This document shows, piece after piece, positions 20,424 to 28,802 of a stretch of DNA of 50,562 bases. How positions within the stretch are numbered: the first letter of the stretch is position 1; every line of letters starts with the position of its first letter. The stretch is taken from positions 1 to 50,562 of the forward strand of contig CAZGAH010000027.1 in assembly GCA_964523295.1 (NCBI GenBank), given 5' to 3'. This DNA comes from CAZGAH01 sp964523295. GTDB lineage: Bacteria; Desulfobacterota; Desulfovibrionia; Desulfovibrionales; Desulfovibrionaceae. The translations under genes were made by a program, and so were the position numbers. A model generated the notes under the pieces. That model was not told the DNA's origin. It did not search any database and was given only the letters and a program-made list of their open reading frames with translations.

Positions 20424-21685
20424 GCACTTCCTTCCGGGCGCTGCCGCTGTTGGAACGGCTTCCGGGCGTCAAACCAGCCGCAGGCGCGCATGTTGGCCAG
20501 ATCGCCCAGCCAGGCGCGCATCCACTCCGGATCGGCGCAGATGCGTCCGAGCAGTCGCAGCGGATTGCGGAAGAATTCCAGGATCGGTCCGAACAGTGTC
20601 GAGGGGTCGCGAAAGCATTCCCAGTCGCAGCGGGAGCAGGGACCGGCCTTGGCCGCGGCGCGTGCGAGTGTATCCGGATCGGGCGCCGACTCCTGGCCGC
20701 GATAGCCGCAGGGATAGAATTGCATTCCTGCGGCATCCACAAAAAAGAAATCTCTTCCGCCGCGGCAGGGATACGCCTGTCCGGGCTGCCCCCGGAGTCG
20801 GTGCATCATCGACAGCAGCGCGCAGCGGGGGGTGAAAATGTGCATCCTGTGGCGGTACTCGGGCAGCGTCGTATAGAGCGCGTCATACAGCGCGGCGAGT
20901 TCGACGTCTGAGAACTGCATCCAGTCCACCTCGGCGGCGGCCTCGTATACGACGCCGTCCGTTTCGAACTGCGCCCGGGTCATGGGATAGCAGACATTGG
21001 CCGCCGTGAAGCCCAGCTCCAGGGCGAAGTCGAAATAGCGGCGAAACGCGGCCTGGTACCGGGCAACGGCCTGGTCCGGGGTTTCGGCCTCGGGCCGCGG
21101 GGTTATTCCGCCGATGTTCCGGTTCAGGCCCAGATTCACAGCCGGCCGCAGTCCATGTTCATGGAATACGCGCAGGCCCTTGGCCAAGCCGTCGATCATG
21201 CCCGGCAGGCCTCTGTTGGCCTCGTGCACGGCCGGGTCGGCCGAGTCCAGGCTGATCCAGAATGTCGTACACCCGCTTGCTGCCAGGGCGCAGGCATACC
21301 TGGCCACCTTGTTCAAGAAGCCGGGCTTGTCCGAGCCCTGGAAGAAAAATCCGTTCGAGCCGGTGCGCACGGAGGGGATTCCGATATCGCGCGCGTAGCG
21401 GATGCAGTAGGTTATTTCGTCGAGAAACAGGAGCGGCTCGCCTCCGGTGAAGGACACGGCCATAGTTCCGCGCGCGGCCAGCCGGTCGAGCAGACCGCGC
21501 ACGGCAGACGGGGTCAGGGTATGACGCGTGCGGCGATGCACGCGGCTCATGCCGCACTGCGCGCAGGTCGCATTGCAGACGTCGGTGTACTGGATGACCG
21601 TCTGCCCCGGGGCCCGGCCTCTGGCCAGAGCGGCGAGCACCTTCCACCAGGCGATGTCATCGGCGCGGCCGCTCACTACAGACAC
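20399..21685 (-). CDS. Radical SAM protein with C-terminal Cys cluster region
   Basis: A 428-residue enzyme. C37, C41 and C44 (CNATCAQC) bind the SAM cluster; FTGGEPLL is the GGE motif, and ISLDSADPAVHEANRG fits the barrel. The C-terminal third has further Cys pairs (YPCRGG, FYPCGY, GPCSRCDWEC), like SPASM or Twitch auxiliary-cluster domains. The reaction is unknown. The start is GTG 21685, overlapping the stop of the PHP-glycosyltransferase gene by 10 bases, so the two are coupled and probably share a pathway, perhaps lipid or surface glycan. GTG 21676 is another possible start. Confidence 0.8.
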   Translation of the reverse strand: MSVVSGRADDIAWWKVLAALARGRAPGQTVIQYTDVCNATCAQCGMSRVHRRTRHTLTPSAVRGLLDRLAARGTMAVSFTGGEPLLFLDEITYCIRYARDIGIPSVRTGSNGFFFQGSDKPGFLNKVARYACALAASGCTTFWISLDSADPAVHEANRGLPGMIDGLAKGLRVFHEHGLRPAVNLGLNRNIGGITPRPEAETPDQAVARYQAAFRRYFDFALELGFTAANVCYPMTRAQFETDGVVYEAAAEVDWMQFSDVELAALYDALYTTLPEYRHRMHIFTPRCALLSMMHRLRGQPGQAYPCRGGRDFFFVDAAGMQFYPCGYRGQESAPDPDTLARAAAKAGPCSRCDWECFRDPSTLFGPILEFFRNPLRLLGRICADPEWMRAWLGDLANMRACGWFDARKPFQQRQRPEGSAQRPDTPA

Positions 21686-24075
21686 TCGTAGAGGGTCCAG
21701 GTTTCGTCGAAGGCCTGTTCGCTGGATCGGTTTTCCATGGCGGCCCTGGCTTGGCGGGACATTCCGGCCAGCCGCTCCGGCGAGCCCGCAAGCTCGCGTA
21801 TCGCCGCGGCCAGCGTCGCGGAGGTCATGTCCGCGAGAATCAGCCCGGTCTCATCGGGAATGACGTTTTCTTTGGGGCCGCCTACGTTGCTGACGATGGT
21901 CGGCAGGCCCGAGGCCTGCGCCTCGAGGATCACGTTGCCGAACGTATCCGTCAGACTGGGAAAGACGAACAGGTCGCAGGAGGCGTAACAGGCGGCCAGC
22001 TCCTCGCCGTCCAGTGCGCCGGTGAACACGCAGCGCGTGCCGTTCAGCTTCTCCTTGAGCGCCGGGGCATAGGGACCGTCGCCGACGAGCACGAGGTTCA
22101 TGCCCGGGTGCGCGGGCGACAGCTCGAGAAAGGCCTCGGCGAGCACGTCCAGGTTTTTTTCCTTGGATAACCGGCCGACAAAGAGCAGGCTCGGACCCTC
22201 GGCAACATCGTAGCGCTTGAGGAAACCGTTGCGCTTGCCCGGATGAAAGGCCTGCACGTCCACGCCGCGCGGATAGACCAGGAGCTTGTCCGGCCGGACG
22301 CCGCGGCTTTGCAGCTCGCGGGCTGTTTCCTGCGACGGGGCAAAGACTTTGTCCATCTGGTTGTAGAACCACAAGGTGTATTTCCAGGCCAGGTCTTCCA
22401 TGCCCTCGTCCCCGGTGAGCTGCCGCGCGTACTGGGGGATCTGCGTGTGGTAGGTACCGTGAATCGGCAGCTTGAGTATCCGGGCGCCCAGCAGGGCGGC
22501 CAGCCCGATGGGGCCCGGGGTGGACACGTGCAGATGCGTGAAGCGGGCGTCGTAGATGTACTGGATCATGTCCAGCAAGGGCGGATAAAAGAATTTCTGC
22601 TCCGGATACTCGGGCAGATCGTAGACGCCGATGGGCTGGAAGTTGCGCACGTTCGGGCCGCAGTCGCGGCAATGCGGATCGCAGGTGACGACGGTCAGGC
22701 TTTTACCCTTTCTGGCCGCGAGCTCCAGACTCTGTTGCAGCGTCCGCGCGACGCCGTTGATCTCGAAAAAGGTGTCCGTGAAATGCCCGACGCGGAGCGG
22801 CTCTTCGCGACGCGGGCCCTCGAAGGCCTCCAGGGCCTTGGCGCTGAATCGCCGGCCTTCCTGAAAAACCGAGTAGGACACGAAATGCGGCGCGAGCAGC
22901 GTATACAGGGCGCCGGCCGAGCCGACGATCTGAAAGATATCGAAAAATTTTGCGCCGCTGCAGTGATTGAACAGCGAGTCGGCAAAGACTTTGAGCACCT
23001 TGCCGGCCGAGGCGTTGACGAAGCGCAGCCACTCCTGCCCCTTGTTTTCGGGCAGCGGCAGGCTGCTTCTGGCGATTTCCATCAGCGTCGGATCGTCCAT
23101 GATGAAGCGCGCGGCCTCGTGTCGCAACAGGCTCTTGATGTCCGTCGTGCCGTCCAGCTTCGCCCGGCGGTAGCGTCGCTCTCCCAGAAAGGAATGCAGG
23201 CGCGTTCGCCATCCCGACTCGCGCGGCTCGCCGTCTCCCAGAAAGCGGTCGGCGAAGCTCAGAAAAATGTCCCTGCCGACGAAGGGATCGAGTTTGAACC
23301 GGTCCTTCGAGAACTGCCAGGCAATGGCGTAGAGGTTGTGGGACATCGTCGCGGGACTGGCCGCCTTGCCCGCGGGATAGACCGAACCATTCCTCAGACA
23401 GTCGAAAAAGCCGTCCAGGGTCTGCGCCTCGGCTGCCACGGTATACATGCGCGCGATGTTCATGCCGCTGTGGTCGTCGGAGCCGCCGGTCAGCACCTTG
23501 CGCCAGGGCTCGGAAAAGGCGGGAACGATGCCGTGCCGGTCCGCCAACTGTTCGATATCCTTCGGCGTCAGCGAGGCGACGATGCGCCGCAATGCATCGT
23601 TCGAGGCCCCGTCGCGCGCGCCATTGCACTCCATGTTGCGGAACAGCAGCATCAGCTTTTCCACGTGTGCGACGGTGAGCCGGTTATTGACGCCGTAGAG
23701 CGGGTGCGCGCAGACGTGCAGGATGTCGTTCTGTTGCAGAAAGGCCGCCAGATCGAAGACATTCTCCCGTATCTTCTGGATGGTGGTGAAGGTCTTTTCA
23801 TCGATGTTCAGGGCGAGTACGTGTACCTTGCATCTGTCGTCAGGGAAATACGAGGTAATTTCCACGCTGAGGAAGGTGTCGGGAAGGTGGGCGATTTCCA
23901 GCGACCCGGCCAGGGTATTGTGATCGGCGATGGTCACGGCGTCCATGCCCCGGGCCTTGGCCTCGTGATAAATGCGCAGCGGCTCGGTGTAGCTCTCGGC
24001 GCAGCCCAGGCGCTGGAAAATCCATTGCGAGGGTCGGGTCGAATATCTGGAATGGACGTGCAGATCGATCTTCAT
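21676..24075 (-). CDS. PHP domain-glycosyltransferase (GT4) fusion
   Basis: A 799-residue two-part protein. The N terminus is a PHP metallo-phosphoesterase-like domain: KIDLHVHSRYS (H6, H8), TIADHNT and VCAHPL supply metal ligands. A middle region (about 230-420) has no motif I recognise. From about 425 to the end is a GT-B glycosyltransferase of family 4: VGHFTDTFFEINGVARTL, HGTYHTQIP, VGRLSKEKNL and the acidic FGNVILEAQASG motif. ATG 24075 is preceded by AGGAGG; a much longer open frame upstream is spurious. GT4 enzymes of this look transfer hexoses to lipids; the substrate here is unknown. Confidence 0.85.
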   Translation of the reverse strand: MKIDLHVHSRYSTRPSQWIFQRLGCAESYTEPLRIYHEAKARGMDAVTIADHNTLAGSLEIAHLPDTFLSVEITSYFPDDRCKVHVLALNIDEKTFTTIQKIRENVFDLAAFLQQNDILHVCAHPLYGVNNRLTVAHVEKLMLLFRNMECNGARDGASNDALRRIVASLTPKDIEQLADRHGIVPAFSEPWRKVLTGGSDDHSGMNIARMYTVAAEAQTLDGFFDCLRNGSVYPAGKAASPATMSHNLYAIAWQFSKDRFKLDPFVGRDIFLSFADRFLGDGEPRESGWRTRLHSFLGERRYRRAKLDGTTDIKSLLRHEAARFIMDDPTLMEIARSSLPLPENKGQEWLRFVNASAGKVLKVFADSLFNHCSGAKFFDIFQIVGSAGALYTLLAPHFVSYSVFQEGRRFSAKALEAFEGPRREEPLRVGHFTDTFFEINGVARTLQQSLELAARKGKSLTVVTCDPHCRDCGPNVRNFQPIGVYDLPEYPEQKFFYPPLLDMIQYIYDARFTHLHVSTPGPIGLAALLGARILKLPIHGTYHTQIPQYARQLTGDEGMEDLAWKYTLWFYNQMDKVFAPSQETARELQSRGVRPDKLLVYPRGVDVQAFHPGKRNGFLKRYDVAEGPSLLFVGRLSKEKNLDVLAEAFLELSPAHPGMNLVLVGDGPYAPALKEKLNGTRCVFTGALDGEELAACYASCDLFVFPSLTDTFGNVILEAQASGLPTIVSNVGGPKENVIPDETGLILADMTSATLAAAIRELAGSPERLAGMSRQARAAMENRSSEQAFDETWTLYECL

Positions 24076-24433
24076 GCTGCCTCCTGCTGCCGCGCCTTCG
24101 CGCGCGTCGGAACGTACGCCATACTGCGCACCCGCAATGGAGTAGACCGGCCTGGTGTCGGACAGGTGACAATACGGCGATAATTCAGTGGGCAAAACGC
24201 GACCCGCTCCTGACAGGGTGGGAGGAGGGGGGCTTCGATGCGACGTTCCGGTCGCATCGGACTGGTAGGGAGTTATTCTTTGGTCTGGTTTGACACCTGA
24301 CAGCGCCTGCGGATAGGTGATTGTCGTCACCGAATGAGTTTTTGCCCGGGCGACATCTCTGCCGCCAGCCGTCTCGCCGCCTGGCGGCCATGACTGCCCC
24401 GTCTTTCCAGGTTGCCTCGACGCAGCAAGGAGA
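24076..24433. other. Intergenic region between divergent genes
   Basis: 358 bases with no convincing gene. It contains a perfect 9-bp hairpin (24236-24244 with 24251-24259; arm CGATGCGAC) after a G-rich run (24216-24232). It must carry promoters for both flanking genes; none is clear. Confidence 0.5.
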
Positions 24434-25750
24434 ATGCACGTGCATAGTGTCTCGATCGAACTCGTCGCCATGATTCTGCTCATCCTGGTGAACGGCTTTC
24501 TGTCAATGTCGGAGATGGCCGTTGTCTCCGCCCGGCGCATCCGTCTTCGGGCCAGCGCGGAGGCAGGCGACCGCAAGGCCAGGGCCGCGCTGCGTCTCAT
24601 TGAGCAGCCGGACCGCTTCTTTTCGACCGTGCAGACCGGCATCACGCTGGTGGGCATACTCACCGGCGCGTTCGGAGGGGCGACCGTGGCCGAGAAGCTC
24701 GAGATCTCGGTCGCGGCGTTCGCGCCGCTTGCGCCCTACAGCGAGGCCATCGCGCTGGCGCTGGTCGTCCTGCCGACAACCTGTCTGACCATCGTGCTCG
24801 GCGAGCTGGTGCCCAAGCGCCTGGCGTTCAGCCACCCGGAGACCCTGGCCGCGTTCTCCGCTCCCATCATGACGCTGCTCATGCGGCTCGCCTCGCCGGC
24901 CGTCAGGTTCCTGTCCTTCTCCACCGGCGTCGTCATCCGAGGGCTGCGCCTGAAGCCCGTGAAAGAGGTTGTCGTGACCGAAGAGGAAATCCGGGCCACG
25001 ATCGGCGAGGCTGCGCGTAGCGGGGTGCTGGAAGAGCGGGAAAAGGAGATGCTCGAGCGCATCATGCGTCTGGGAGACCGCCGCGTGGGGGCGATGATGA
25101 CGCACAGGTCGCAGGTGGTCTGGCTGGATATGGAGGCCCCCTGGGAGGAGACGCTGCGCACGCTTGAGCAGAGCCCGTTTTCCAAATTCCCCGTGATCAG
25201 GGGCGATGTTTCGCAACTCATCGGCGTGTTGCCCGCCAAGCAGTTCCTCGCCGCAAGCCGGGAACGGCGACCGGCCGACCTCGAGGCGCAGCTCCTTCCC
25301 CCGCTCTACGTTCCGGAAACCTTGCGCGTGTTGCAGATGCTGGACCTTTTCAAGCGTCAGCCGGGTATGCATCTCGCGGTGATCGTCGACGAGTACGGCG
25401 AGGTGCAGGGCATCGTGACCCTCAACGATATCCTGGAGGCCATTGTCGGCGACGTGGCCTCGATCGGCAAACAGAGCGAACCAGGCGCGACGCGGCGCGA
25501 AGACGGCTCGTGGATCATGGACGGCCTGATGCCCATGGACGAGGTCGTCGACATACTGCACATCCGCCTGGATGCCGACGAACATGAGTCCACCCAGACC
25601 CTGGCCGGTTTCCTGCTCGCTCAACTTGGCGAAATCCCGGTGCCCGGGCGATACGTCGCAAAGTACGGCTACCGCTTCGAGGTGATCGACATGGACGACA
25701 AGCGCATCGACGCAATCCTGGTTTCGCAACTCCCTGAAGACTCCATGTGA
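24434..25750 (+). CDS. CNNM/CorC (HlyC) family transporter
   Basis: 438 residues: a DUF21 membrane domain with about four hydrophobic helices (about 5-190), a pair of CBS domains (about 205-330; MMTHRSQVVWLD and GIVTLNDILEAIVGD), and a C-terminal CorC_HlyC domain (about 350-430). The family is linked to magnesium or sodium movement and was once named hemolysin C; it is not a toxin in most cases. AAGGAGA directly precedes ATG 24434. Single gene, divergent from the PHP-glycosyltransferase. Confidence 0.9.
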   Translation: MHVHSVSIELVAMILLILVNGFLSMSEMAVVSARRIRLRASAEAGDRKARAALRLIEQPDRFFSTVQTGITLVGILTGAFGGATVAEKLEISVAAFAPLAPYSEAIALALVVLPTTCLTIVLGELVPKRLAFSHPETLAAFSAPIMTLLMRLASPAVRFLSFSTGVVIRGLRLKPVKEVVVTEEEIRATIGEAARSGVLEEREKEMLERIMRLGDRRVGAMMTHRSQVVWLDMEAPWEETLRTLEQSPFSKFPVIRGDVSQLIGVLPAKQFLAASRERRPADLEAQLLPPLYVPETLRVLQMLDLFKRQPGMHLAVIVDEYGEVQGIVTLNDILEAIVGDVASIGKQSEPGATRREDGSWIMDGLMPMDEVVDILHIRLDADEHESTQTLAGFLLAQLGEIPVPGRYVAKYGYRFEVIDMDDKRIDAILVSQLPEDSM

Positions 25751-25845
25751 AAGCAGAGCGCAAAGCCCCCCTGGCCCGACGCGACCGCTACCGGCGTTTC
25801 GGAAGGCGCACCGCAGTCCTGGCTTCCGCGCTTCCGACAATTTTC

Positions 25846-25874
25846 TTGACACTCCTCGACCATTGGCCTATCTA
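25846..25874 (+). promoter_or_regulatory. Putative promoter of tRNA-Leu
   Basis: TTGACA (25846-25851), 17 bases, then TATCTA (25869-25874). The predicted start lies about 6 bases before the tRNA. Confidence 0.6.
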
Positions 25875-25886
25875 TTACGCTTTAGC

Positions 25887-25973
25887 GCCGGGGTGGTGAA
25901 ACTGGTAGACGCGCTGGACTCAAAATCCAGTGGGGGTAACCTCATGCGAGTTCGATTCTCGCCCCCGGCACCA
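25887..25973 (+). tRNA. tRNA-Leu (anticodon CAA)
   Basis: An 87-nt class II tRNA with acceptor GCCGGGG/CCCCGGC, anticodon stem CTGGA/TCCAG around loop CTCAAAA (anticodon CAA), a long variable arm and an encoded CCA. Its 3' end is copied at 27681, so it has served as an integration site. Confidence 0.95.
25953..25967 (+). repeat. Attachment-site core, copy 1 (3' end of tRNA-Leu)
   Basis: CGATTCTCGCCCCCG lies within the T arm and acceptor of tRNA-Leu and is repeated exactly at 27681-27695. The five bases upstream also match with two differences. Confidence 0.8.
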
Positions 25974-26024
25974 CAGAGCATTCCAGGGAAGTCCAGGACG
26001 GGCTTACGTCCCTGAAAAAATAGA

Positions 26025-26052
26025 GAAGCCGGGCTAGTGATAGTCCGGCTTC
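26025..26052 (+). terminator. Hairpin downstream of tRNA-Leu, copy 1
   Basis: GAAGCCGGGCTA pairs with TAGTCCGGCTTC (12 bp, one wobble) around loop GTGA; the following bases are moderately T-rich. It may terminate the tRNA transcript. It is duplicated at 27743-27770. Confidence 0.5.
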
Positions 26053-26162
26053 GTTCGTTTGCGTCCATTGGCATCCAGGTATTGTGTGAGTAATTTAATG
26101 TGTAATAGGACGGCTACACATTTCCGGGCAGGCGGGGCAATGGTCGGCAGATGTCTTGAAAT

Positions 26163-26444
26163 AGCATCAATGCTGCCTTGGGCTATCTGGGATACGACAA
26201 GCACACCATGACCGGCCACGGGTTCAGGAGCCTCGCTTCCACGCGGTTATACGAACTGGGCTATGACACTACATGGATTGAAAGGCAACTTGCACACGGC
26301 GACAGGAACACGATTCGAGCGAGCTACAACTTCGCCCAGCATTTGCCGGAACGGCGCAAGATGATGCAGAGCTGGGCGGATTACCTGGACCAACTCAAGG
26401 CCGGGGCGAAGGTGTTGCCGCTGCATCGGGCGGCGAACGAGTAG
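26163..26444 (+). pseudogene. C-terminal remnant of a P4-type tyrosine integrase, copy 1
   Basis: The frame reads NSINAALGYLGYD, then TGHGFRSLASTRL (HxxR box of tyrosine recombinases), IERQLAH and RASYNFAQHL (nucleophile Tyr), ending WADYLDQL plus 16 residues. A stop lies directly upstream, so the N-terminal DNA-binding and first catalytic parts are gone. This matches the last 90 residues of prophage P4-type integrases, which insert at tRNA 3' ends. It lies about 190 bases past tRNA-Leu. Confidence 0.8.
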
Positions 26445-26471
26445 ACCGCCTGGCCGGCAGGAGGGAGAAAA

Positions 26472-26675
26472 ATGAAAAAGGGCACGTTGCTGTACTGGCA
26501 GGATGGGAATTTTTTCGTTGGCCGACTTCGTGAGCGTCCGGACGTATTTTCTCAAGGCCGGACCATGGAGGAGCTTGAGTCTAATATCCGCGACGCGCTG
26601 CACATGATGGAGGAAGCTGACGCGGACGGCCTCCCGATCAATTACGAGGCACGGGAGATTGTTCTTGAAGCGTAA
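26472..26675 (+). CDS. hicB: HicB-family antitoxin
   Basis: A 67-residue protein with the partial RNase H-like fold of HicB: YWQDGNFFVGRLRERPDVFSQGRTMEELESNIRDAL. It neutralises HicA. It is short and lacks a separate C-terminal DNA-binding domain, as in the compact HicB class. GGAGGGAG lies just before ATG 26472. The gene order hicB-hicA is the reverse of the common hicA-hicB. It overlaps hicA by 11 bases and sits directly after the first integrase remnant. Confidence 0.8.
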   Translation: MKKGTLLYWQDGNFFVGRLRERPDVFSQGRTMEELESNIRDALHMMEEADADGLPINYEAREIVLEA

Positions 26676-26853
26676 GGCTCTGGTCCGGCTTCTGGAACGG
26701 CAGGGCTGTCAACTGTTGCGCCATGGTGGCGGCCACGACATTTACCAGAATCCAATCACGGGCAAGCGTGCCCCGGTTCCCCGGCATAGTGAGATTGCCG
26801 ATTCTCTGGCCAGTCTCATTTGTCGTCAACTTGGGGTAAGTTCTCACACGTGA
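26665..26853 (+). CDS. hicA: HicA-family mRNA interferase toxin
   Basis: A 62-residue dsRBD-fold toxin that cleaves mRNA. LVRLLERQGCQLLRHGGGHDIYQNP has the catalytic His (GGHDIY), and VPRHSEI is the family C-terminal motif. TTG 26665 (LKRKALVRLL) has GGAG 8 bases upstream and matches the usual MKR start; TTG 26659 is also possible. It overlaps the hicB stop, so expression is coupled. Confidence 0.83.
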   Translation: MKRKALVRLLERQGCQLLRHGGGHDIYQNPITGKRAPVPRHSEIADSLASLICRQLGVSSHT

Positions 26854-26861
26854 TCGTATTT

Positions 26862-26917
26862 CGCCGGGCCTAGGGTAGCTCCCGAACAGCCGTTTTCCCT
26901 GACGGCTTGGCCCGGCG
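26862..26917 (+). repeat. Inverted repeat downstream of hicA
   Basis: CGCCGGGCC (26862-26870) pairs with GGCCCGGCG (26909-26917). Inside, AGCCGT and ACGGCT form a second small stem. It could be a cruciform or a terminator without a T run. Confidence 0.45.
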
Positions 26918-27054
26918 ATACATCCCAGGGTGCCCAAAAGGGAGGGGCGGGGATGTCACAGGATCAAAATAAGGTAGATTTTAGTTTCGATGAATTATGC
27001 TCTATCATGCGTTTAAGTCCAGTTTAATTGCTCACATTGTGCAAAGTAAACAGA

Positions 27055-27666
27055 ATGACAGCGTATGCGTATGATTCGTGTGACAATGTTTATAATTTCT
27101 TATTCGATGAAAATACAACTATGGGAGGCGTGGGTGGTATATATTTCAATCGTTACGACCTTCTTGCGGCGGCCAACACAATCCCCGAATTTGCCCCCCT
27201 GGCCGAACTGCTGAAGGCGAAGCAAAGCGCTTTGCCTCAAGCTGACGCCCAGCTCCAAGAGGAAAACGCCCAATTCCGGGAACGCATCGCCGAACTGGAA
27301 GCGGCGCTTGCAAGAGCTGAATCCCAGCAGGAGAACGGGCAAAAGCAGGCCCAACGCACGGCCAATGCCACGGAGGCCCGAAACGAAAAGACCGCAGATG
27401 AATGGGAGCGGCACCTACGACATGCCGTTCAACTTGCTGTCCACGTCGCCCAAACGCCCCCCAAGGAGGTGAAGGGGCAGGCAGCCCTGGACAATGTGCG
27501 GAATTGGCCGGCCATCAACTGGCCCGTGAAAATGGGTCTCGGAAACCGGTCTGTGCCGATGTCCGGACCTGCCCACGGAGGCCCTGGGGGTAGCGTGAAG
27601 TTTTGGGGGTACATTTGGGGGTATCGCGTTGGAAGCGGAAATTTAAATATGAGTTATTATAGCTAG
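27055..27666 (+). CDS. Hypothetical protein in the tRNA-Leu island
   Basis: About 203 residues from ATG 27055. A short N-terminal segment (YFNRYDLLAAANTIPEFAPL) is followed by a clear coiled coil (about 60-110; QLQEENAQFRERIAELEAAL) and a Gly/Pro-rich end. I recognise no family; the style resembles small phage or plasmid-derived proteins. The DNA before 27100 is AT-rich. The stop lies 15 bases before the second attachment repeat, so the C terminus may have been cut by an insertion. The start is uncertain and there is no good ribosome site. Confidence 0.45.
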   Translation: MTAYAYDSCDNVYNFLFDENTTMGGVGGIYFNRYDLLAAANTIPEFAPLAELLKAKQSALPQADAQLQEENAQFRERIAELEAALARAESQQENGQKQAQRTANATEARNEKTADEWERHLRHAVQLAVHVAQTPPKEVKGQAALDNVRNWPAINWPVKMGLGNRSVPMSGPAHGGPGGSVKFWGYIWGYRVGSGNLNMSYYS

Positions 27667-27680
27667 TTAAACAGTGACTC

Positions 27681-27695
27681 CGATTCTCGCCCCCG
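27681..27695 (+). repeat. Attachment-site core, copy 2
   Basis: An exact copy of the 15-base tRNA-Leu 3' segment at 25953-25967, without the rest of a tRNA. It is followed by about 460 bases nearly identical to those after tRNA-Leu (offset 1718). Confidence 0.8.
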
Positions 27696-27742
27696 ACATT
27701 CCAGGGAAGTCCAGAACGGGCTTAAGTCCCTGAAAAAATAGA

Positions 27743-27770
27743 GAAGCCGGGCTAGTGATAGTCCGGCTTC
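27743..27770 (+). repeat. Hairpin copy 2
   Basis: An exact duplicate of the 12-bp stem-loop at 26025-26052, part of the duplicated attachment/integrase module. Confidence 0.6.
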
Positions 27771-27880
27771 GTCCGTTTCCGTCCATTGACATCCAGGTAT
27801 TGTGTGAGTAATTTAATGTGTAATAGGACGGCTACACATTTCCGGGCAGGCGGGGCAATGGTCGGCAGATGTCTTGAAAT

Positions 27881-28117
27881 AGCATCAATGCTGCCTTGGG
27901 CTATCTGGGATACGACAAGCACACCATGACCGGCCACGGGTTCAGGAGCCTCGCTTCCACGCGGTTATACGAACTGGGCTATGACACTACATGGATTGAA
28001 AGGCAACTTGCACACGGCGACAGGAACACGATTCGAGCGAGCTACAACTTCGCCCAGCATTTGCCGGAACGCAGGCGCATGATTCAGAGCTGGGCGGATT
28101 ACCTTGACCAACTGTAG
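27881..28117 (+). pseudogene. C-terminal remnant of a P4-type tyrosine integrase, copy 2
   Basis: Nearly identical to the remnant at 26163-26444, with the same HGFR box and Tyr. It differs at ERRRMIQSWADYLDQL and stops 16 codons early at TAG 28115-28117, although the DNA homology runs on to about 28160. It has the same upstream stop, so the truncation predates the duplication or arose by the same junction. Confidence 0.8.
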
Positions 28118-28177
28118 GCAGGGGCGAACGTGTTGCTACTGCATCGGGCGGCGAACGAATAGATCAAGGGGGAGACC

Positions 28178-28396
28178 ATGCCCATTCAGCACGTGTACAA
28201 CGACGCAGGCGAAGAGGTGGCGGTTCTTGTGCCTATCGACGAGTGGGAGGCGCTGCAACGGCAACATGAGGATGACAGGCTGACCCCGCAAGAGGCAGAG
28301 GCCCTTGACGCCGACTGGAAGGCCTATCAGGCTGATCCAGATATGGCAAAGCCGCTGGAGCAGGTGAAGCGCGAATTACTGGAGCGGGGGGCCTGA
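28178..28396 (+). CDS. Antitoxin of a RelE/ParE-type module
   Basis: A 72-residue acidic protein: a beta-rich N terminus (MPIQHVYNDAGEEVAVLVPIDEWEAL) and a helical charged C terminus expected to wrap the toxin. It resembles short Phd/RelB-like antitoxins. GGGGGAGA precedes ATG 28178. It lies 2 bases before the toxin gene and directly after the second integrase remnant. Confidence 0.72.
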   Translation: MPIQHVYNDAGEEVAVLVPIDEWEALQRQHEDDRLTPQEAEALDADWKAYQADPDMAKPLEQVKRELLERGA

Positions 28397-28398
28397 TT

Positions 28399-28653
28399 GT
28401 GGCCTGGCAGGTGAAGGTCATGCCCAAGGCCCAGAAGCGCCTTGACCGGATGCCGCAGAAGACAGCCTTGCGCATTGTCGATGCCCTGGAGGCTATGCAG
28501 ACGGACCCCTTTGCCCAGGACATGAAGCGCCTTCAGGGACGGAATGAATGGCGTTTGCGCGTCGGCCCCTGGCGCGTAATCCTGCGCATCCTGGACCAGG
28601 AACTTGTTATTCTGGCGCTGGACATTGGCCCAAGGGGCGACGTGTACAAGTAG
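28399..28653 (+). CDS. RelE/ParE-family toxin
   Basis: An 84-residue protein with the RelE fold pattern: KVMPKAQKRLDRMPQKTALRIVDAL, then MKRLQGRNEWRLRVGPWRVILRI and a C-terminal strand with IGPRGDVYK. RelE members cut mRNA on the ribosome, while ParE members poison gyrase. The basic residues (R-x-R-x-G-x-W-R) and terminal Tyr favour RelE, but this is not decisive. The start is GTG 28399. Confidence 0.82.
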   Translation: MAWQVKVMPKAQKRLDRMPQKTALRIVDALEAMQTDPFAQDMKRLQGRNEWRLRVGPWRVILRILDQELVILALDIGPRGDVYK

Positions 28654-28679
28654 ACCGTATTTTCCAATTGTCCAATTGT

Positions 28680-28701
28680 CCAATTGCCAATTGGCAATTG
28701 G
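28680..28701. repeat. 22-base perfect palindrome in a CCAATTG cluster
   Basis: CCAATTGCCAATTGG and its continuation GCAATTGG form a perfect palindrome at 28680-28701, preceded by two further CCAATTG units (28663-28679). It may be a terminator for the toxin gene or the end of a small mobile element. Confidence 0.7.
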
Positions 28702-28768
28702 GGTCGGACCGAGTCAACACCTTGAATTCACGCATGATAAGTCCCAAAACAAGCTGTTTTCATGCATT

Positions 28769-28802
28769 ACGATGCCCATTTCACCCTCGAAATGGGCCTC
28801 GT
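28769..28802. repeat. Stem-loop with 14-bp arms
   Basis: ACGATGCCCATTTC (28769-28782) pairs with GAAATGGGCCTCGT (28789-28802) with one mismatch around ACCCTC. Confidence 0.7.

Noticed and set aside
24434..25750. Hemolysin (virulence) annotation
   Set aside because: The DUF21-CBS-CorC layout is that of ion transport-related CNNM proteins; the hemolysin name is historical.
28663..28701. CCAATTG repeats as a CRISPR array
   Set aside because: Units are 7 bases with 0-1 base between them, with no spacers and no cas genes in the window.
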